NCBI GenBank assembly: GCA_002749535.1
Contig: MZZL01000051.1
Location: forward strand, 1 to 64,000
Direction: 5' to 3'
Length of the DNA stretch: 64,000 nt
Origin: Apophysomyces variabilis
Taxonomy: Eukaryota; Mucoromycota; Mucoromycetes; Mucorales; Mucoraceae
Part shown: piece after piece, positions 40,063 through 51,006 of the stretch
Position numbering within the stretch: the stretch's first letter is position 1
How the letters are laid out: every line of letters starts with the position of its first letter
Made by a program: the position numbers and the translations under genes
Notes under the pieces: model-generated
The model's database searches: none
The model's input: only the letters and a program-made list of their open reading frames with translations
Told to the model about the DNA's origin: nothing

Positions 40063-42519
40063 ATGTCAATTTCTCATCCTATTCTAACTTTTACTCAAAA
40101 TAACAGGTTCCGCAATAAACAAGGCCGTCGATTAGAACAGAGTATCACTGTCAATAGTAATAGTAACAGTACCGGTAAACCTGGGATTATCAGAGTTATG
40201 GAACAGTACCTGGCCGATGACTCTGATGAAGACCTTGATGACAGCAAACCTCGAGTCCAACTTCGCATCACAAACCCAGACAATGATCAAAGCTCAGAAG
40301 AAGAGAAAGAGGAGCATAACAAAGAAAACGACATGAAACAAGGGAATGTGTTGCGTCCGCCTCCTTCACTAGGTTCTATCACAACAACAGGAACCACATC
40401 TTCTTCCTTGACATCGGTACCTTCGATAACCACAGCAGGTCCTGTAACAGAAGCAAAGGTTCAACCTATAGGACAAAACCCTCCTCCTCCTCCTCCTTCT
40501 TCTTCTTCATCCCCATCCGAACGTCGCGAATCCAAGATTTTGGTGATGGATGAAAATGTGGCAATCGGAAGCCCCACACCGAATATCCCTTCCCTCTGTT
40601 TAGACCCATCCGTTTTGCCACCGCCACATAAAAAAAATAACAACAACTATCAAACAACAGTGTTGGACCGAAGGAGGGAGCCCTGTCTGCCACAGTCTTT
40701 CCTATCATCAGGATCATCCTCATCCACTCCTTCCATCCGTCCCACGAATGTGGATGCCGCACAACCTGTCTTTCGAGCACCTCGTCTTTACGATTCTCCC
40801 GCTTCGACTGTCACCAGCACGATGGTCCGAAGCGCTCCGTTAAGCCCAGCCCTGACAAACACCTCGTCTTTACAAACGTCCAATCATATTGCTGCGGCCA
40901 TGAGTCCGAATCAATTATCCAAGTATGCCAAGGCCTCTTACAGTCTCACCAATAATCCGGAAAATATCAAGCTTTATCGAAGCATGGCTCAAAAAACAAA
41001 CGATACCTCTGTCCAACTCATGTACGCCAAATATCTCTTGGACGTGGCCGAACTCTATGAACAACCGGGCCACAAGAAGGACAAACAACAGAGCACGTCT
41101 TCCTCCCTAGGCGCCGGTCTAGGTCAAGCGCTTCCTCCTGCAACCGAACCATCTTCCTCTTCTTCTTCTACATCTTTACCGAGACCCTTAGCCCACGAGA
41201 CGTTACAAAAGAAGAAACAGTTACAAGAAGAAGGGATCTGGTGGATAAAACGCCTGGCAAGAAATAATGTAGGCGAAGCCGCTTATCTACAAGCCAAATG
41301 GATGGAGGAGGGTTCATATGGTTTAAGAAAGAATCCTGCCAAATCCATCCGACTGTATCATGTGGCGGCCGAAGCAAACATTCCGGAAGCCATTTATGCT
41401 GTTGCTTTGCAATATGAAAAAGAAGGCCAGAACGAATTGGCCGTACAAAACCACAGGAAAGCGGCCGATCTAGGCCTGGTGGAAGCCATTTATGTAAGCC
41501 ACGAAAAGAGGACGGAATTAATCCCACTTTGTAACAGGAAAAAAAAAAAAAAAAAATAGGGCTGATCCGTAGCTTCGTTTTTCTTTATATATATATACCA
41601 TATTTAGAGAATGGCCAATATTCATTTATTTGGCGAATGTCATCAGCAACAAAATATGATGTTGGCCTTACCTTTGCTTGCTAAAGCAGCTGCCGAAGCA
41701 ACCATCACTTGTCCAGAACCGGCTTATATTTTTGGTCTTCTCTTAACAAATACTTACACCAAGGTGAATTTACCACCGTAAGTTTTGTTGTGGATGAACT
41801 ACATCTTTCTTTTCTAACATTTTCTCGATCGATTTTCTTGAAAATCAAAAGGCAATTGATCCAGTCGTATGGCTCGCCGGGAGACGCTCCTTTCTATTTT
41901 GAAGCAGCAGCTCAATTGGGCCATGTAGCAGCTCAGACACGAACGGCTTATATCAGCGAGGTGGGATTGTATGGCATGCCTATTGATTTTGCCAAGAGTC
42001 TGGCCTACTATGAACTGGCTGCGGCCAAGGGAGACGGTCAAGCGATGTTGGGCTTGAGTAGGATATATAATCGCGGAAACAAAGGCCCTGGGGATGATAG
42101 GAACGAAGAGCAATTGATGGCTGCTGATGTATCTGGATGGCTTGCTTCCACAGTACGAAATGAAGACGAAGCCTTTCAGTGGTGTAAACGTGCGGCTGCG
42201 AAAGATTTGCCGGATGCTTTGTTTTTGTTAGGGTACTAGAAAAGGAAAAACGAAAAACAAGAAGAAAGTCGAATTGATTGTTCTTTTTCTTTTTCCGAGC
42301 AGATGGTACTATGAAGCGGGCATTGGTGTGCTACGTGATGAAAACCAAGCCATGATGTATTATGAAGCAGCTGCATCCAAAGGTCACCGACGCGCAGTAG
42401 AACGATTAAAACGGTTGAAGAGTAGTTTACCGCCTAAACGAGAAGACATGCCACGTCCTGGCCTTTTTAGCTGGAAAAGGATCAAAAAAATATTTAAGTG
42501 GATTTGTAACATCATGTAA
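40063..42519 (+). CDS. Sel1-repeat protein (Skt5/Chs4-like chitin-synthase activator family candidate)
   Basis: Exons 40063-41493, 41608-41777, 41852-42232, 42303-42519 give 732 residues from the ATG at 40063. The frame is open back to the gap, so an upstream exon is possible. The first ~300 residues are acidic, Ser/Thr/Pro-rich and disordered (DDSDEDLDDSK, NPPPPPPSSSSSPSE). The C-terminal part carries about seven Sel1-like alpha/alpha repeats: EAAYLQAKWMEEGSYGLRKN, AIYAVALQYEKEGQNE, AQTRTAYISEVGLYG, YYEAGIGVLRDENQAMMYYE. Skt5/Chs4-type proteins have this layout and activate chitin synthase at the membrane. The end, however, is a basic hydrophobic tail (WKRIKKIFKWICNIM) rather than a clear CaaX box. 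Family membership is certain for Sel1, tentative for Skt5. Confidence 0.8.
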
Positions 42520-42635
42520 AAGTATGAAAAGAGAAGGAAAATAGCTGTTGTTGTTCTATGCCAACCCATCTTGTACACACTTGCTTTTTATTTGTACACA
42601 ACTAAACACACACTGGATTAACCTATTTGCAACTA

Positions 42636-42685
<50 letters not shown>

Positions 42686-43329
42686 GAAGTTTTTTGTTCG
42701 TAATGGATATACAACTGTCTCATCTTAGCTTATTGGTGCGCAGAATGATCCATCTTTTCAGCGGGACGGACTAGGCTACCGAATGGAAGCGCAGGACGGT
42801 ACTTTGCATATGGCGCTTGTTGTTTCATGTGACATGTATTCCCAACCATTGGTTCGATTGCTATGCATCCGTCTGGGTCATGGCAACCCTCTTTGACAGA
42901 TCGTCTCTGTTCGGTCGGGAATGTCATGCTTTGTTGTCTTCGGAGAAACTATTTTACCTTAGAAATCTTGAGGCTATCACGTTTAAACTTTTGCACTTGC
43001 TAAACTTGACCGATAGATCCGAAATTCCCATGCGGTTGGAAAAGAAGCCAGAAAAGTATGTTACCCATTGGATCTCTTATCGTTAGCAACAAACGAACGT
43101 TCTTCCTATCGGTAGAACTACAAAAAGCAAGAGGACATGGCCTTACTTCCCGCTGTAAAACGAAAACTGGAAAGGACAATAGTCTTGTAGTATGAAAGCT
43201 TTGTATTTTTTACAGGATATGCACTTTTTCTTTTCAGTTCTTCTAAAACACGAACAGCCCTTTTTTCCTCCTTTCGGTTTTGTTTCTTTCAATTTTTTTT
43301 TTATTTTCTCTTTCTGGTAGTTTCTTTTT
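42520..43329. other. Intergenic region with CA/TA microsatellite
   Basis: A (CA)n tract of about 27 bases followed by (TA)n lies at roughly 42639-42685. The remaining sequence shows no supported gene. Confidence 0.55.
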
Positions 43330-44074
43330 TTACTCTGCTGGAACGAGTCGCCATTGTTGGTTTTGATTATCCTTATCCTTCCGAGCATACAAAATAACCT
43401 GAGTTCCCTCTTGATCGCTTTCGCCCTTGATGTCCAACACAAGACGAGGGTCGGCTCGGATATAGATGAAACCATCACGATAACCCCATCGCTGGTTGCC
43501 GGTCCTGCGTTCAGAATAGATAGGTGGAAACGTCTGATAAGAACACAGAGATTTTATACAGACGAAGTTTGGATGACTTACGTTGTGGTCTTACGGTCAT
43601 ACTGCACGATTTTAGCATCGGACTTCAAGTTACCTGGGAAGAAAGAAAAATAAAAGAGTGAGATTCTTCCCTAATCTATCATTGTATGCTTTGCTTGCTT
43701 TTTTTTTTCTTTGCTGTTTACCTCCATGAACGTCAATCACTAGAACGAGGATACGGTGAGCCCTCAGTTTTCTTAATTTCCAGTGTGCATTCTTACCTTT
43801 TCCTGACTTTTTGTTGATCAAGAAACCGTTATCGAAACTCCAAAGCTACGTTTTCAAAATCGAAATGTGCGTCAGTAAGTAAGTAAGAAGTTAAGGGGCG
43901 ATAGGTAAAGCCTTGATATTTTTCTTTTCCAACCTGATTTTCATTATCGGATTCCTTCCTTGGCCATACAATCAGTTTTGCATCATCCGAGGTTTCCCCG
44001 TCATAGACGTCCAGCACCATCCCATTCTTGATGGATTCAATGAAAAAGTGGCCGTGGTGTGGAAATGTTAGCAT
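43330..44074 (-). CDS. Small beta-trefoil (ricin B-type) lectin-like protein
   Basis: Five exons on the minus strand: 44074-43934, 43845-43797, 43739-43722, 43633-43582, 43504-43330; 144 residues, all phases fit. Three internally similar segments each end in the QxW-type motif of ricin-B trefoils: NQLWSFDNG, NQRWGYRDG and NQQWRLVP. Each contains a V/L-LDV-type strand (MVLDVYDG, VIDVHGG, LVLDIKG) and an I/V-x-W/Y-x-R-K strand (LIVWPRK, IVQYDRK, VILYARK). Such proteins bind carbohydrate, but sugar specificity cannot be read here and the galactose-site Asp positions were not tested. No signal peptide, so probably intracellular. Exon 3 is only 18 nt. The first intron has a weak GTTGGA donor. Acceptor of exon 5 was chosen to keep phase and the trefoil repeat. 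Confidence 0.8.
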
Positions 44075-44980
44075 CCTTCTCAATTTATCCCGATGTGGAA
44101 AATAAAAGAAAGGTGAAAGAAGAACGGGAAAGAAAAAGCGAAAAAAGATGGGAATACATTCAAGTATTACAACATAATCACGTTACACTAGGCTAAACCT
44201 AAAACTCTCAGTTTCTGACTTGCTCTATTCACAAACCTTTATATCTCAATCTTTCTACACATCATGGCAAATGGTCTCTCTGCGCTACTTAGGTAAATGG
44301 CGTTTTATATAGGGTATTTCACTTGACTCGGCTGAGCTCATGGTGGAAACCTACTTTGATATGCTATCCATACCCATTGAATATTTGCCAGGTTTGCAAT
44401 ATATACATGGACTAGCATCGTAAAGCGTCATTTATTCAAGGCAGAAATACAAATCTCGGGTCACCGGAAAGCATGTGTCGCACAAAGCTTGGCATACCGG
44501 GTTTCCTTTTTGTTGGAAAGTTGCAATGCTTAAAGTAGACGCTTTTGACGCATGATAAAGATACCAAGACCTTAGCTTGTAGATTCCCATTGGAGATTGC
44601 TTTTTATCGAGAACACTTTATCATTGCCATTTCCTTGAGATGACGAAAAATAAAAGGTAAAAAAAACAGGAGACAGCTGAGTGCGTTACAGATTTCTGGA
44701 AAAAGAATCGTGACAAATGTCACACCGTATAACTCCACAAGTTTCACTGCACGATGAGTGCTCAGTTTTCCTAAGCGCAAACGAACAGCGTACTGTCGTC
44801 GATTGACATGGCACACACACACAAACACACACACACCCCGAGCCCGTAAACTATGTTGTTGACGAAGAGCAGCTCGGTAAAGTGTATAGACACAGTATTA
44901 TAATAAAATGCATCGCGTGTCAGATGCTATGATAATGAAGCATATAGATAATTGCGTAAATGTTCACATGAGAGGAGCAT
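44075..44980. other. Intergenic region
   Basis: AT-rich with a CA-rich microsatellite near 44811-44837. No supported gene. Confidence 0.45.
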
Positions 44981-45250
44981 CATCTAAGCGAGCTTACACA
45001 GTTCTACGCGGACCTAGACAAATCCAGGTTCTTTAAGCTGTTGGCTGAGAAATATCCAAGTGCCTTAGCTGGCCGTAAAGCACTTGGGTATCCATGTTCG
45101 TACGGTTCAGAAATGGACCAACCAATATGAAAAATATTCTTCATAGTATGATGGAGACCTCATCTCCATGGATTGACCGAGAGCAAGCTATCCGTAGCGA
45201 GGCCATGATTTATCTTCACATGTTATCGGATGAAGAGAGACTAAAAGGAA
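44969..45250 (+). pseudogene. Unrecognised exon-like fragment
   Basis: The plus strand reads ELTQFYADLDKSRFFKLLAE and KYPSALAGRKALGYPCSYGS before a stop at about 45138. An overlapping frame (45094-45375) reads NGPTNMKNILHSMM and DREQAIRSEAMIYLHM. Composition is protein-like but neither frame has a proper start, so it may be a degraded or intron-split gene. Family unknown. Confidence 0.25.
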
Positions 45251-45589
45251 AAAAAGAAGTAAACAAGGCACAAGGAGCTGTTAATGAAAATATAATAATG
45301 ATAAACATGGACGAGTCTCTTTCTCTTTCTTTCTTTCTTTTTCTTTTTACCTGTTTGCAATTTGCGAATACATGAATGGGGGATCACAAGCGTACTTCAT
45401 AAACCTTTTTATTGCAGCATAGTAATTTCCTTTGTTCTCATCCTGATGCTCCTCTATTTTTACCGCAGATTACAGATCATTCAGAGCCCCCCTTTTTTTG
45501 TAATAGTGTAGAAAATAGAAAAAGGTAAGTAAAATTGCTGTGTATACATGCCATTGCGAAAAATACCTTCATCTGGTAACAACCGTCCA

Positions 45590-45865
45590 AAGTATACTGG
45601 GGATTTAAGGGGACATCTGCTGGCGAAGCAAGTAAAGCAGCGATTTGCCAAAGCCAACCAGTGTATACAGTCTCTTTGCCGGAAAGTGCTCGTTCTGAAG
45701 AATTTCATTCTAAGACATCAGTAAAGTTTCCCAAGGTTGGAATTAATACGCATGGATAGTTGCAGAAGGAAAAGAAAAATTGCTCACCTCGAACGAGGAC
45801 ACCAGCTGCTACTGGGCCAGGCAAGTCGTGAACAATAGGGATCGGTAAAGCATCCGCCAACTCCT
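45590..45865 (-). pseudogene. Unrecognised minus-strand gene fragment
   Basis: Reads ELADALPIPIVHDLPGPVAA then GVLVR (45865-45790). A GTGAGC donor-like site follows, then after an AG near 45708 an exon-like stretch NEILQNEHFPAKRLYTLVGF. The phases do not match, so this looks like a broken gene remnant rather than a working gene. Family unknown. Confidence 0.25.
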
Positions 45866-46660
45866 ATTTGTTCGTATTCGTCCCTTAGGCTAACGGATAC
45901 GAATAGGGAATTCGAAGTTGAGGAACGAACATGAATATAACTTTCGTGTCCGAACGCCTTCATTCAAGCAGTAAATCAAATAGGGCTTCTGTCATTCGCA
46001 TTCGTTCGTGTCATTTGTTCATCATTGCTTGCACATAAGCACCATTCCTTGAATGTGTGGAACCGAAAACGAAGGAGAGAGGATGCGATGTTATAACAAG
46101 CTTGCACATTAATCAGTGGCTACCATCGTATATCTCGTTTATGAAGGAAAAAGACTAATGAGCTGATAGCATTGTCTCGATCAAAAGCAATGGCGCTCCT
46201 TGAAATCAACCTTCATTGCTGTCAAATTTTGTCCGCTTCTTTTTCTTTTGTATGACGGGTTGGGAATACAATGGATTACTCTATTGAACAGATCAAAATA
46301 CTATGGACTACAAGCTTCCACCTAAAGTTTATTATCCAAGCTGCTGTGCCAATTCAAGATTGAAAAAAAAAAAAAGAAATTGCATCTACTTGATATACAA
46401 GAAAAAAAAGATCAACAGCAGTTGTATGCTTATCACAAGAGGCATATACAGTTTAAAAAAAGAAAGACATGATATTAGGATAGTGTTACCAAGTATACAC
46501 ACTTCTTTAAAACACTTTTGTTCATATGGGGGAAATTCTCATGCTCGCTTAGACTATCTCATTGGATGGCATTGGCTCGCCCCAGGTTTACTTTGTGGAA
46601 GCCGCATGCTACAAAATGATAACCGTGTGCGAAGCAACTCAAAAAGGGAGTTTATTGCGT
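45866..46660. other. Intergenic region upstream of the ORC1 3' end
   Basis: Contains a small inverted repeat around 45877-45911 (TATTCGT ... ACGAATA) and AT-rich sequence. No supported gene. Confidence 0.45.
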
Positions 46661-48669
46661 TCAGGTATCAGTAAGAAGTTTTCCTACGACTTTATCGGTT
46701 TTACACGCCATTTTGATATCTTCTTCCATAAGATTCAACGTGATGCGCATGCCGAGATCCATCCGTCCGTTTTCCACCACCAAAGCCCGTGTCTGCCCGA
46801 GCGATTCGCAGACCCGCATAAGATCACTCGTGGTCGGGGGTTCAATCAGATGCCATTTACATGCCTGCATGTGGATCAATGCCGCATCCCCAAACTCTAC
46901 CTCGGCAACGCCTGCTCGACGCGCCCGCAGCATCACGGAAACAAGAAACAGTTTTTGATGAAGTGAGCATGACTGGATAAACGCAACCGAGGGAGAGGAA
47001 AACATCTCACGAATCGCTTCGTTAATAATACCAATCGTGACATGTTTTGTCGCGTTCGTCGTCGCTTTCTTAGGCTGATGATCCTCTGACGCTTGTTGCT
47101 GCTTTTGCCGTATCTCAACAATCTCCACCGCCCGTCGACAAATATCCAAAGCACGTCGTGCATCACCACTCACAGCACTGACTTTACGTGCTGCAAATTC
47201 CATCGCATCCTTTTCAAAAGCATCAATCCCTTGCAAACGTGATTCGACAATTTGATAAAGTTGTTGATGGGTGTAAGGCTGGAAATTGATACGCGTCAAT
47301 CCTATGATAGGAAGGTTAAGTTTTCTCCTGGGCCTCCTTTTTTATTTTTTATCATTGCTTACCCATTCTGCTTGAAATTTTATTACTTAGCATCCGTTCC
47401 GGCAGATCCATCGTATTAGCCACGGCAACCACGATCAATTTGGAAAAAGGTCGATTTGGCCATTCAAAGAAATTATACATCACGGTTTGTTTCTTGGTCA
47501 CGAGAAGATCCAATTCATCCATCAAGACCACCCTAAAAAACCCGCTTCATGCATCAGCTAAAGCCGCTCTTTTCCTTTTTCATCTTTTCCTCTTCTTCGA
47601 GACTTACGTCGTCCTTTGATCCTCCTGTGGCGTATTGAACCTCGCTTCCAAAAGTTGTAAAGCATGGGCTGAAGTCACTCGTTTCCGTTGTTCCTTTTCC
47701 GATCCATCCAGACACTCCCAAAGGATGCTATAAGCTTGATTGGGATCAGTTAGTTTCATACCATTGATCTCTACGAAATCGAATTCTGGGAGGGTCTAAA
47801 TCAAAAAAAAACATGCAGTTAGCTTTTTTGTTTGGTTCCAATGCTCTCTCTCTCTCTCTCGTTCTTGTTAATACTGGTAAATCCTTACTTTCTGTTCGGC
47901 TTGATATTGTAAATGACGGATAATTTCGAGGACGGTGGCTGTCTTGCCGGTACCTGGGACACCGGATATGTCTAATAAAACAGAAGGTTTGGTTTTTCTA
48001 TCTTTTTATGCCCAAGTAAAAAAGGTCTTACAGACACACATGCCAGTGCCTTCTTCGATGGCACCTTCTAGGTATCCCATGATCTCGGCAAATTCATCTT
48101 CTCGACAGGGTAAAGATTCTGGAACAGCAGAAACATGTAATCGTTCGCGTGCTAATTCATAAGGAGATAAAGGTTCGTTACGTTCCTGCTGTTGCAGTCG
48201 TCTCAGGGGAACGATGGGAAGGTGATGATGCTGATTGAGACTATATACCGTAAGGGGTTATCTCTCGCGCGTCAAGTAATTTTTTTTTATTTTTGCCTTC
48301 TTCTTCCTACCGATGAACAGATCGTGGTGCAATGGTGGGCTTTTTGGAAACGGTCTTTTGGGTAGTGGCGGGTCTGCCAACGTTACGCCGTCGCGCTGGC
48401 AATGAAGCTAATAGCTTGGATCGTGGTTTTCGTTTGGGTAATTCCTCTTCTTCCTGTTCTTCTTCTTGCTCTGCCTCGCTTTCTGAAGACGACGATGTTT
48501 GTTTGGCTTTATCGAATTCTGGATCGTCTTTCTCTTTTGACCTTCGTGTAGATCGCCGAGTGGTCCTTTTGCGAGGCTGTTTCACGTCGTCATCGCTATC
48601 ACTTTCTTCTGCATAATTAACTCGTGCGGCGGATCGCTTTCCGGCTGCAGCCAAAGGTTGTCTGGGCAT
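46661..48669 (-). CDS. ORC1: Origin recognition complex subunit 1 (AAA+ ATPase), short form without BAH domain
   Basis: Six exons: 48669-48311, 48240-48032, 47971-47889, 47795-47608, 47532-47363, 47301-46661; 549 residues in frame. Residues ~1-125 are basic/acidic and disordered (RKRTTRRSTRRSKEKDD, then SSSSESEAEQEEEQEEEE). The Orc1-type AAA+ core follows: LPCREDEFAEIMGYLEGAI, Walker A GVPGTGKT (193-200), Walker B VVLMDELD (281-288), then NTMDLPERML and a sensor-2 region with SGDARRALDICRRAVEI. The C-terminal winged-helix domain ends at LLTDT. Orc1 binds replication origins as part of ORC and loads MCM with Cdc6. The N-terminal BAH domain of most Orc1 proteins is absent from this model, so the BAH may be lost or encoded by a missed upstream exon. 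Cdc6 is the main alternative, but the sequence near Walker A favours Orc1. Confidence 0.88.
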
Positions 48670-49224
48670 TGAATGAAATGGTATGGATCTAGTAAGGCTT
48701 TTTACCCCTTTGAATTTTTTTATTTTTTGGGAATTGTCTGAGGGCGAAAAAACAATGAGAAGGGGATTTTTAATCCACCGACATATTGCAGGTTGCGACT
48801 GTCTCGCCAATTGGTTGTGGGCAGTAGCCGTACATGTATATGCGTGTAAGCATGTTATAGATTGAGATGTAGACGTATCTTTTGATTCTGTTATCCGGAT
48901 TGGATATCTGTGTTGTTTACGGGCAAAGCTAAACATATTTTATGCTCTTTTTTTGTTTTTCCCTTTCGATATGCAAAGCATAACAATGAGCAGCAAAGCT
49001 ATCTGATAGACCCGATTGCACATTATGCTCCCATATTATTCAAATACAATGTTGGTGGGATTATTTGCATAGAGTCCAAGAGAAAGAGAATACGAACATA
49101 GATTGTACCTTCTTTTTGTCAATGTACGGAAAGGACAGAAATTCGGTTTCCGCACATAAGCGATTTCTCTTTTCGTACTTCCTTTGCTTTTTTCTTTATT
49201 CTCTCTTGCAAATAATTCTTTGTC
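48670..49224. promoter_or_regulatory. Divergent promoter region of ORC1 and the UCH37 gene
   Basis: About 555 bases between two divergently oriented start codons. AT-rich, without a clear TATA box in either direction. The ORC1 open frame continues 89 codons upstream of the chosen ATG but that sequence is not protein-like. Confidence 0.5.
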
Positions 49225-50578
49225 ATGGCAGAAGCTGGCAATTGGTGTCTTATTGAAAGCGATCCCGGTAATGCAACTGCTCTACTATGTGCCTAGTGCC
49301 TGCTTTCTCATGCTATTTCTGTTGTACAGGTGTGTTTACCGAATTGATTTCCGGCATGGGCGTCAAAGGAGTACAAGTCGAAGAGATATGGAGTTTGGAT
49401 AATGCGACCATGGAAGAACTCAAGTAATTTATACACGGAATACATGGTCATGCCTGTGTAATTCTAACATGGCAAATCTTCTATTTGAATAGACCTGTGT
49501 TTGGTCTGATCTTTCTGTTCAAATGGCAGCAGCAACATGCAGCCCCATCGCCCTCCATAGCTTCCGATAATGAACCAACAGACCATATCTTCTTTGCTAA
49601 GCAAGTGATCAATAACGCATGTGCTACTCAAGCTATTCTATCCATTTTGCTCAACCGTACCGACATTGAACTGGGCGATGAGTTGCGTCATTTCAAAGAC
49701 TTTACAGCAAGCTTTCCTCCTGATGTAAATATGAACCTATTTCATGCACGAGAAAAGAAGGAGCCCTGGCTCTAACAGAAGACTTATGTTTATAGATCAA
49801 AGGTCTCGCCATCTCAAACAGTGATTTGATTCGGTCTGTCCATAACAGTTTTGCACGATCCGATCCATTTGTCAACGAAATGCATGATCCGCGAGCCTCT
49901 AAAGATGAGGATCTTTTTCATTTTATTGCCTATCTACCCATTCACGGCGCCCTTTACGAATTGGATGGTCTTAGCCATGGTCCCGTACGATTAGGTAAGT
50001 CATAGAAAAGAGGAGAAGAGAGAAAGGATACAAGCAGATAGAGGTTCCTAAATGCTGTGTTATCTCAATGTTTCTCCAATTTAGGTCCTTGTACAGACGA
50101 GGATTGGTTGAATAAGGCCAACGAGGCTATTACAGCGAGAATGGAACGCTACGGCGCGGCAGAACTTCATTTCAGCTTGATGGCCCTGACAGCGGACAGA
50201 ATCGATATGTATGAGGAACAGATGGAAGAGATAGATGGATTGTTATTATCTCTTCCGGAAGAAGCCGATGCGGAACGAAAGCGATTGAATGGTGAACGTA
50301 ATTTCTTGGAGCACAAATTACATTTGGAAAGGGAAAAGAGAGAACGATGGCATGTGAGTAGTCCTCTTCTTTCATTGAGTTTGTTCTTTCGGTATTCGTC
50401 TTTTCTTACGCATGGCTTTTTATTCTAGAGAGAAAATACGCTGAGAAAACACAACTTTATCCCCCTGGTCCATCAACTTTTACGAACACTGGCTGAACGT
50501 AATGAGTTGGCTCCATTGATATCCCAAGCCAAGGAAAAAGCCATTACACGGCAGAAGAAGGATAAGCAACAAGCTTAA
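49225..50578 (+). CDS. UCHL5: Ubiquitin C-terminal hydrolase UCH37/UCHL5
   Basis: Six exons: 49225-49267, 49330-49423, 49493-49724, 49796-49994, 50085-50353, 50429-50578; 328 residues, the usual UCH37 length. The N-terminus [16 protein letters not shown] is the typical UCH start. The catalytic residues can be placed: Q83, C89 in NNACATQA, H165 in FHFIAYLP and D180 in YELDGL. A C-terminal helical extension (residues ~225-328) corresponds to the ULD/KEKE-like tail that binds Rpn13/Adrm1 on the proteasome. The enzyme trims ubiquitin from proteasome-bound substrates. Whether it also joins INO80 in this fungus is unknown. It is divergent from ORC1 and convergent with the low-complexity protein gene downstream. 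Confidence 0.94.
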
Positions 50579-51006
50579 AACACGTTGTTCCTGTTCATCC
50601 TGGATCAGGAACTCCTCAGGGAAAAATGTATCATTAATTGGGATAATGTGGACGCTTTTAGCTTAGGTCTTTTCTCGGTTATTTTGGACAGAACTCAGAC
50701 GTTCGTTTTAGGATGAAAATAATAAAAAAAAAGAGTTCATGGAAACCAGGAAATAAGCTTTTTTTTTTAAGGACGGGTTAGTTTCGAGATACAACGTGCC
50801 AAGAGGGAATCTGGGTTGGCGGGTTCATGTTGTTCTGATCAAAAAGTCTGTGCATTCAAACATTTTCTTTTTCTTTCATGCAACGTACATAATCAGCTTG
50901 TATCTTTTTATTGTTCTTCCTTTTTAGTATTAGACAAAGAGAAAAGCTATCGTTTATCATTTTAATTTTTTTATCTTCTTTTAGGGGGGCTGAAAAAGGA
51001 CCAGAA
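50579..51006. other. Convergent 3' intergenic region
   Basis: About 430 bases between UCHL5 and the low-complexity gene, with poly-A/T tracts (about 50725 and 50759) and possible polyadenylation signals. No gene. Confidence 0.5.

Noticed and set aside
39090..41559. Very long reading frames crossing the N gap on both strands
   Set aside because: They are open only because N codons are read through. Only the part after 40011 on the plus strand has protein content.
42639..42685. CA/TA repeat as a CRISPR-like or regulatory array
   Set aside because: It is a simple dinucleotide microsatellite with no spacers. No CRISPR is expected or seen in this eukaryotic DNA.
43505..43545. Acceptor at TTATCAG (exon starting ACGTTTCC) for the last lectin exon
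   Set aside because: It breaks phase with the preceding exon. The GCAG acceptor at 43506-43505 keeps frame and yields TTTGNQRWGY.
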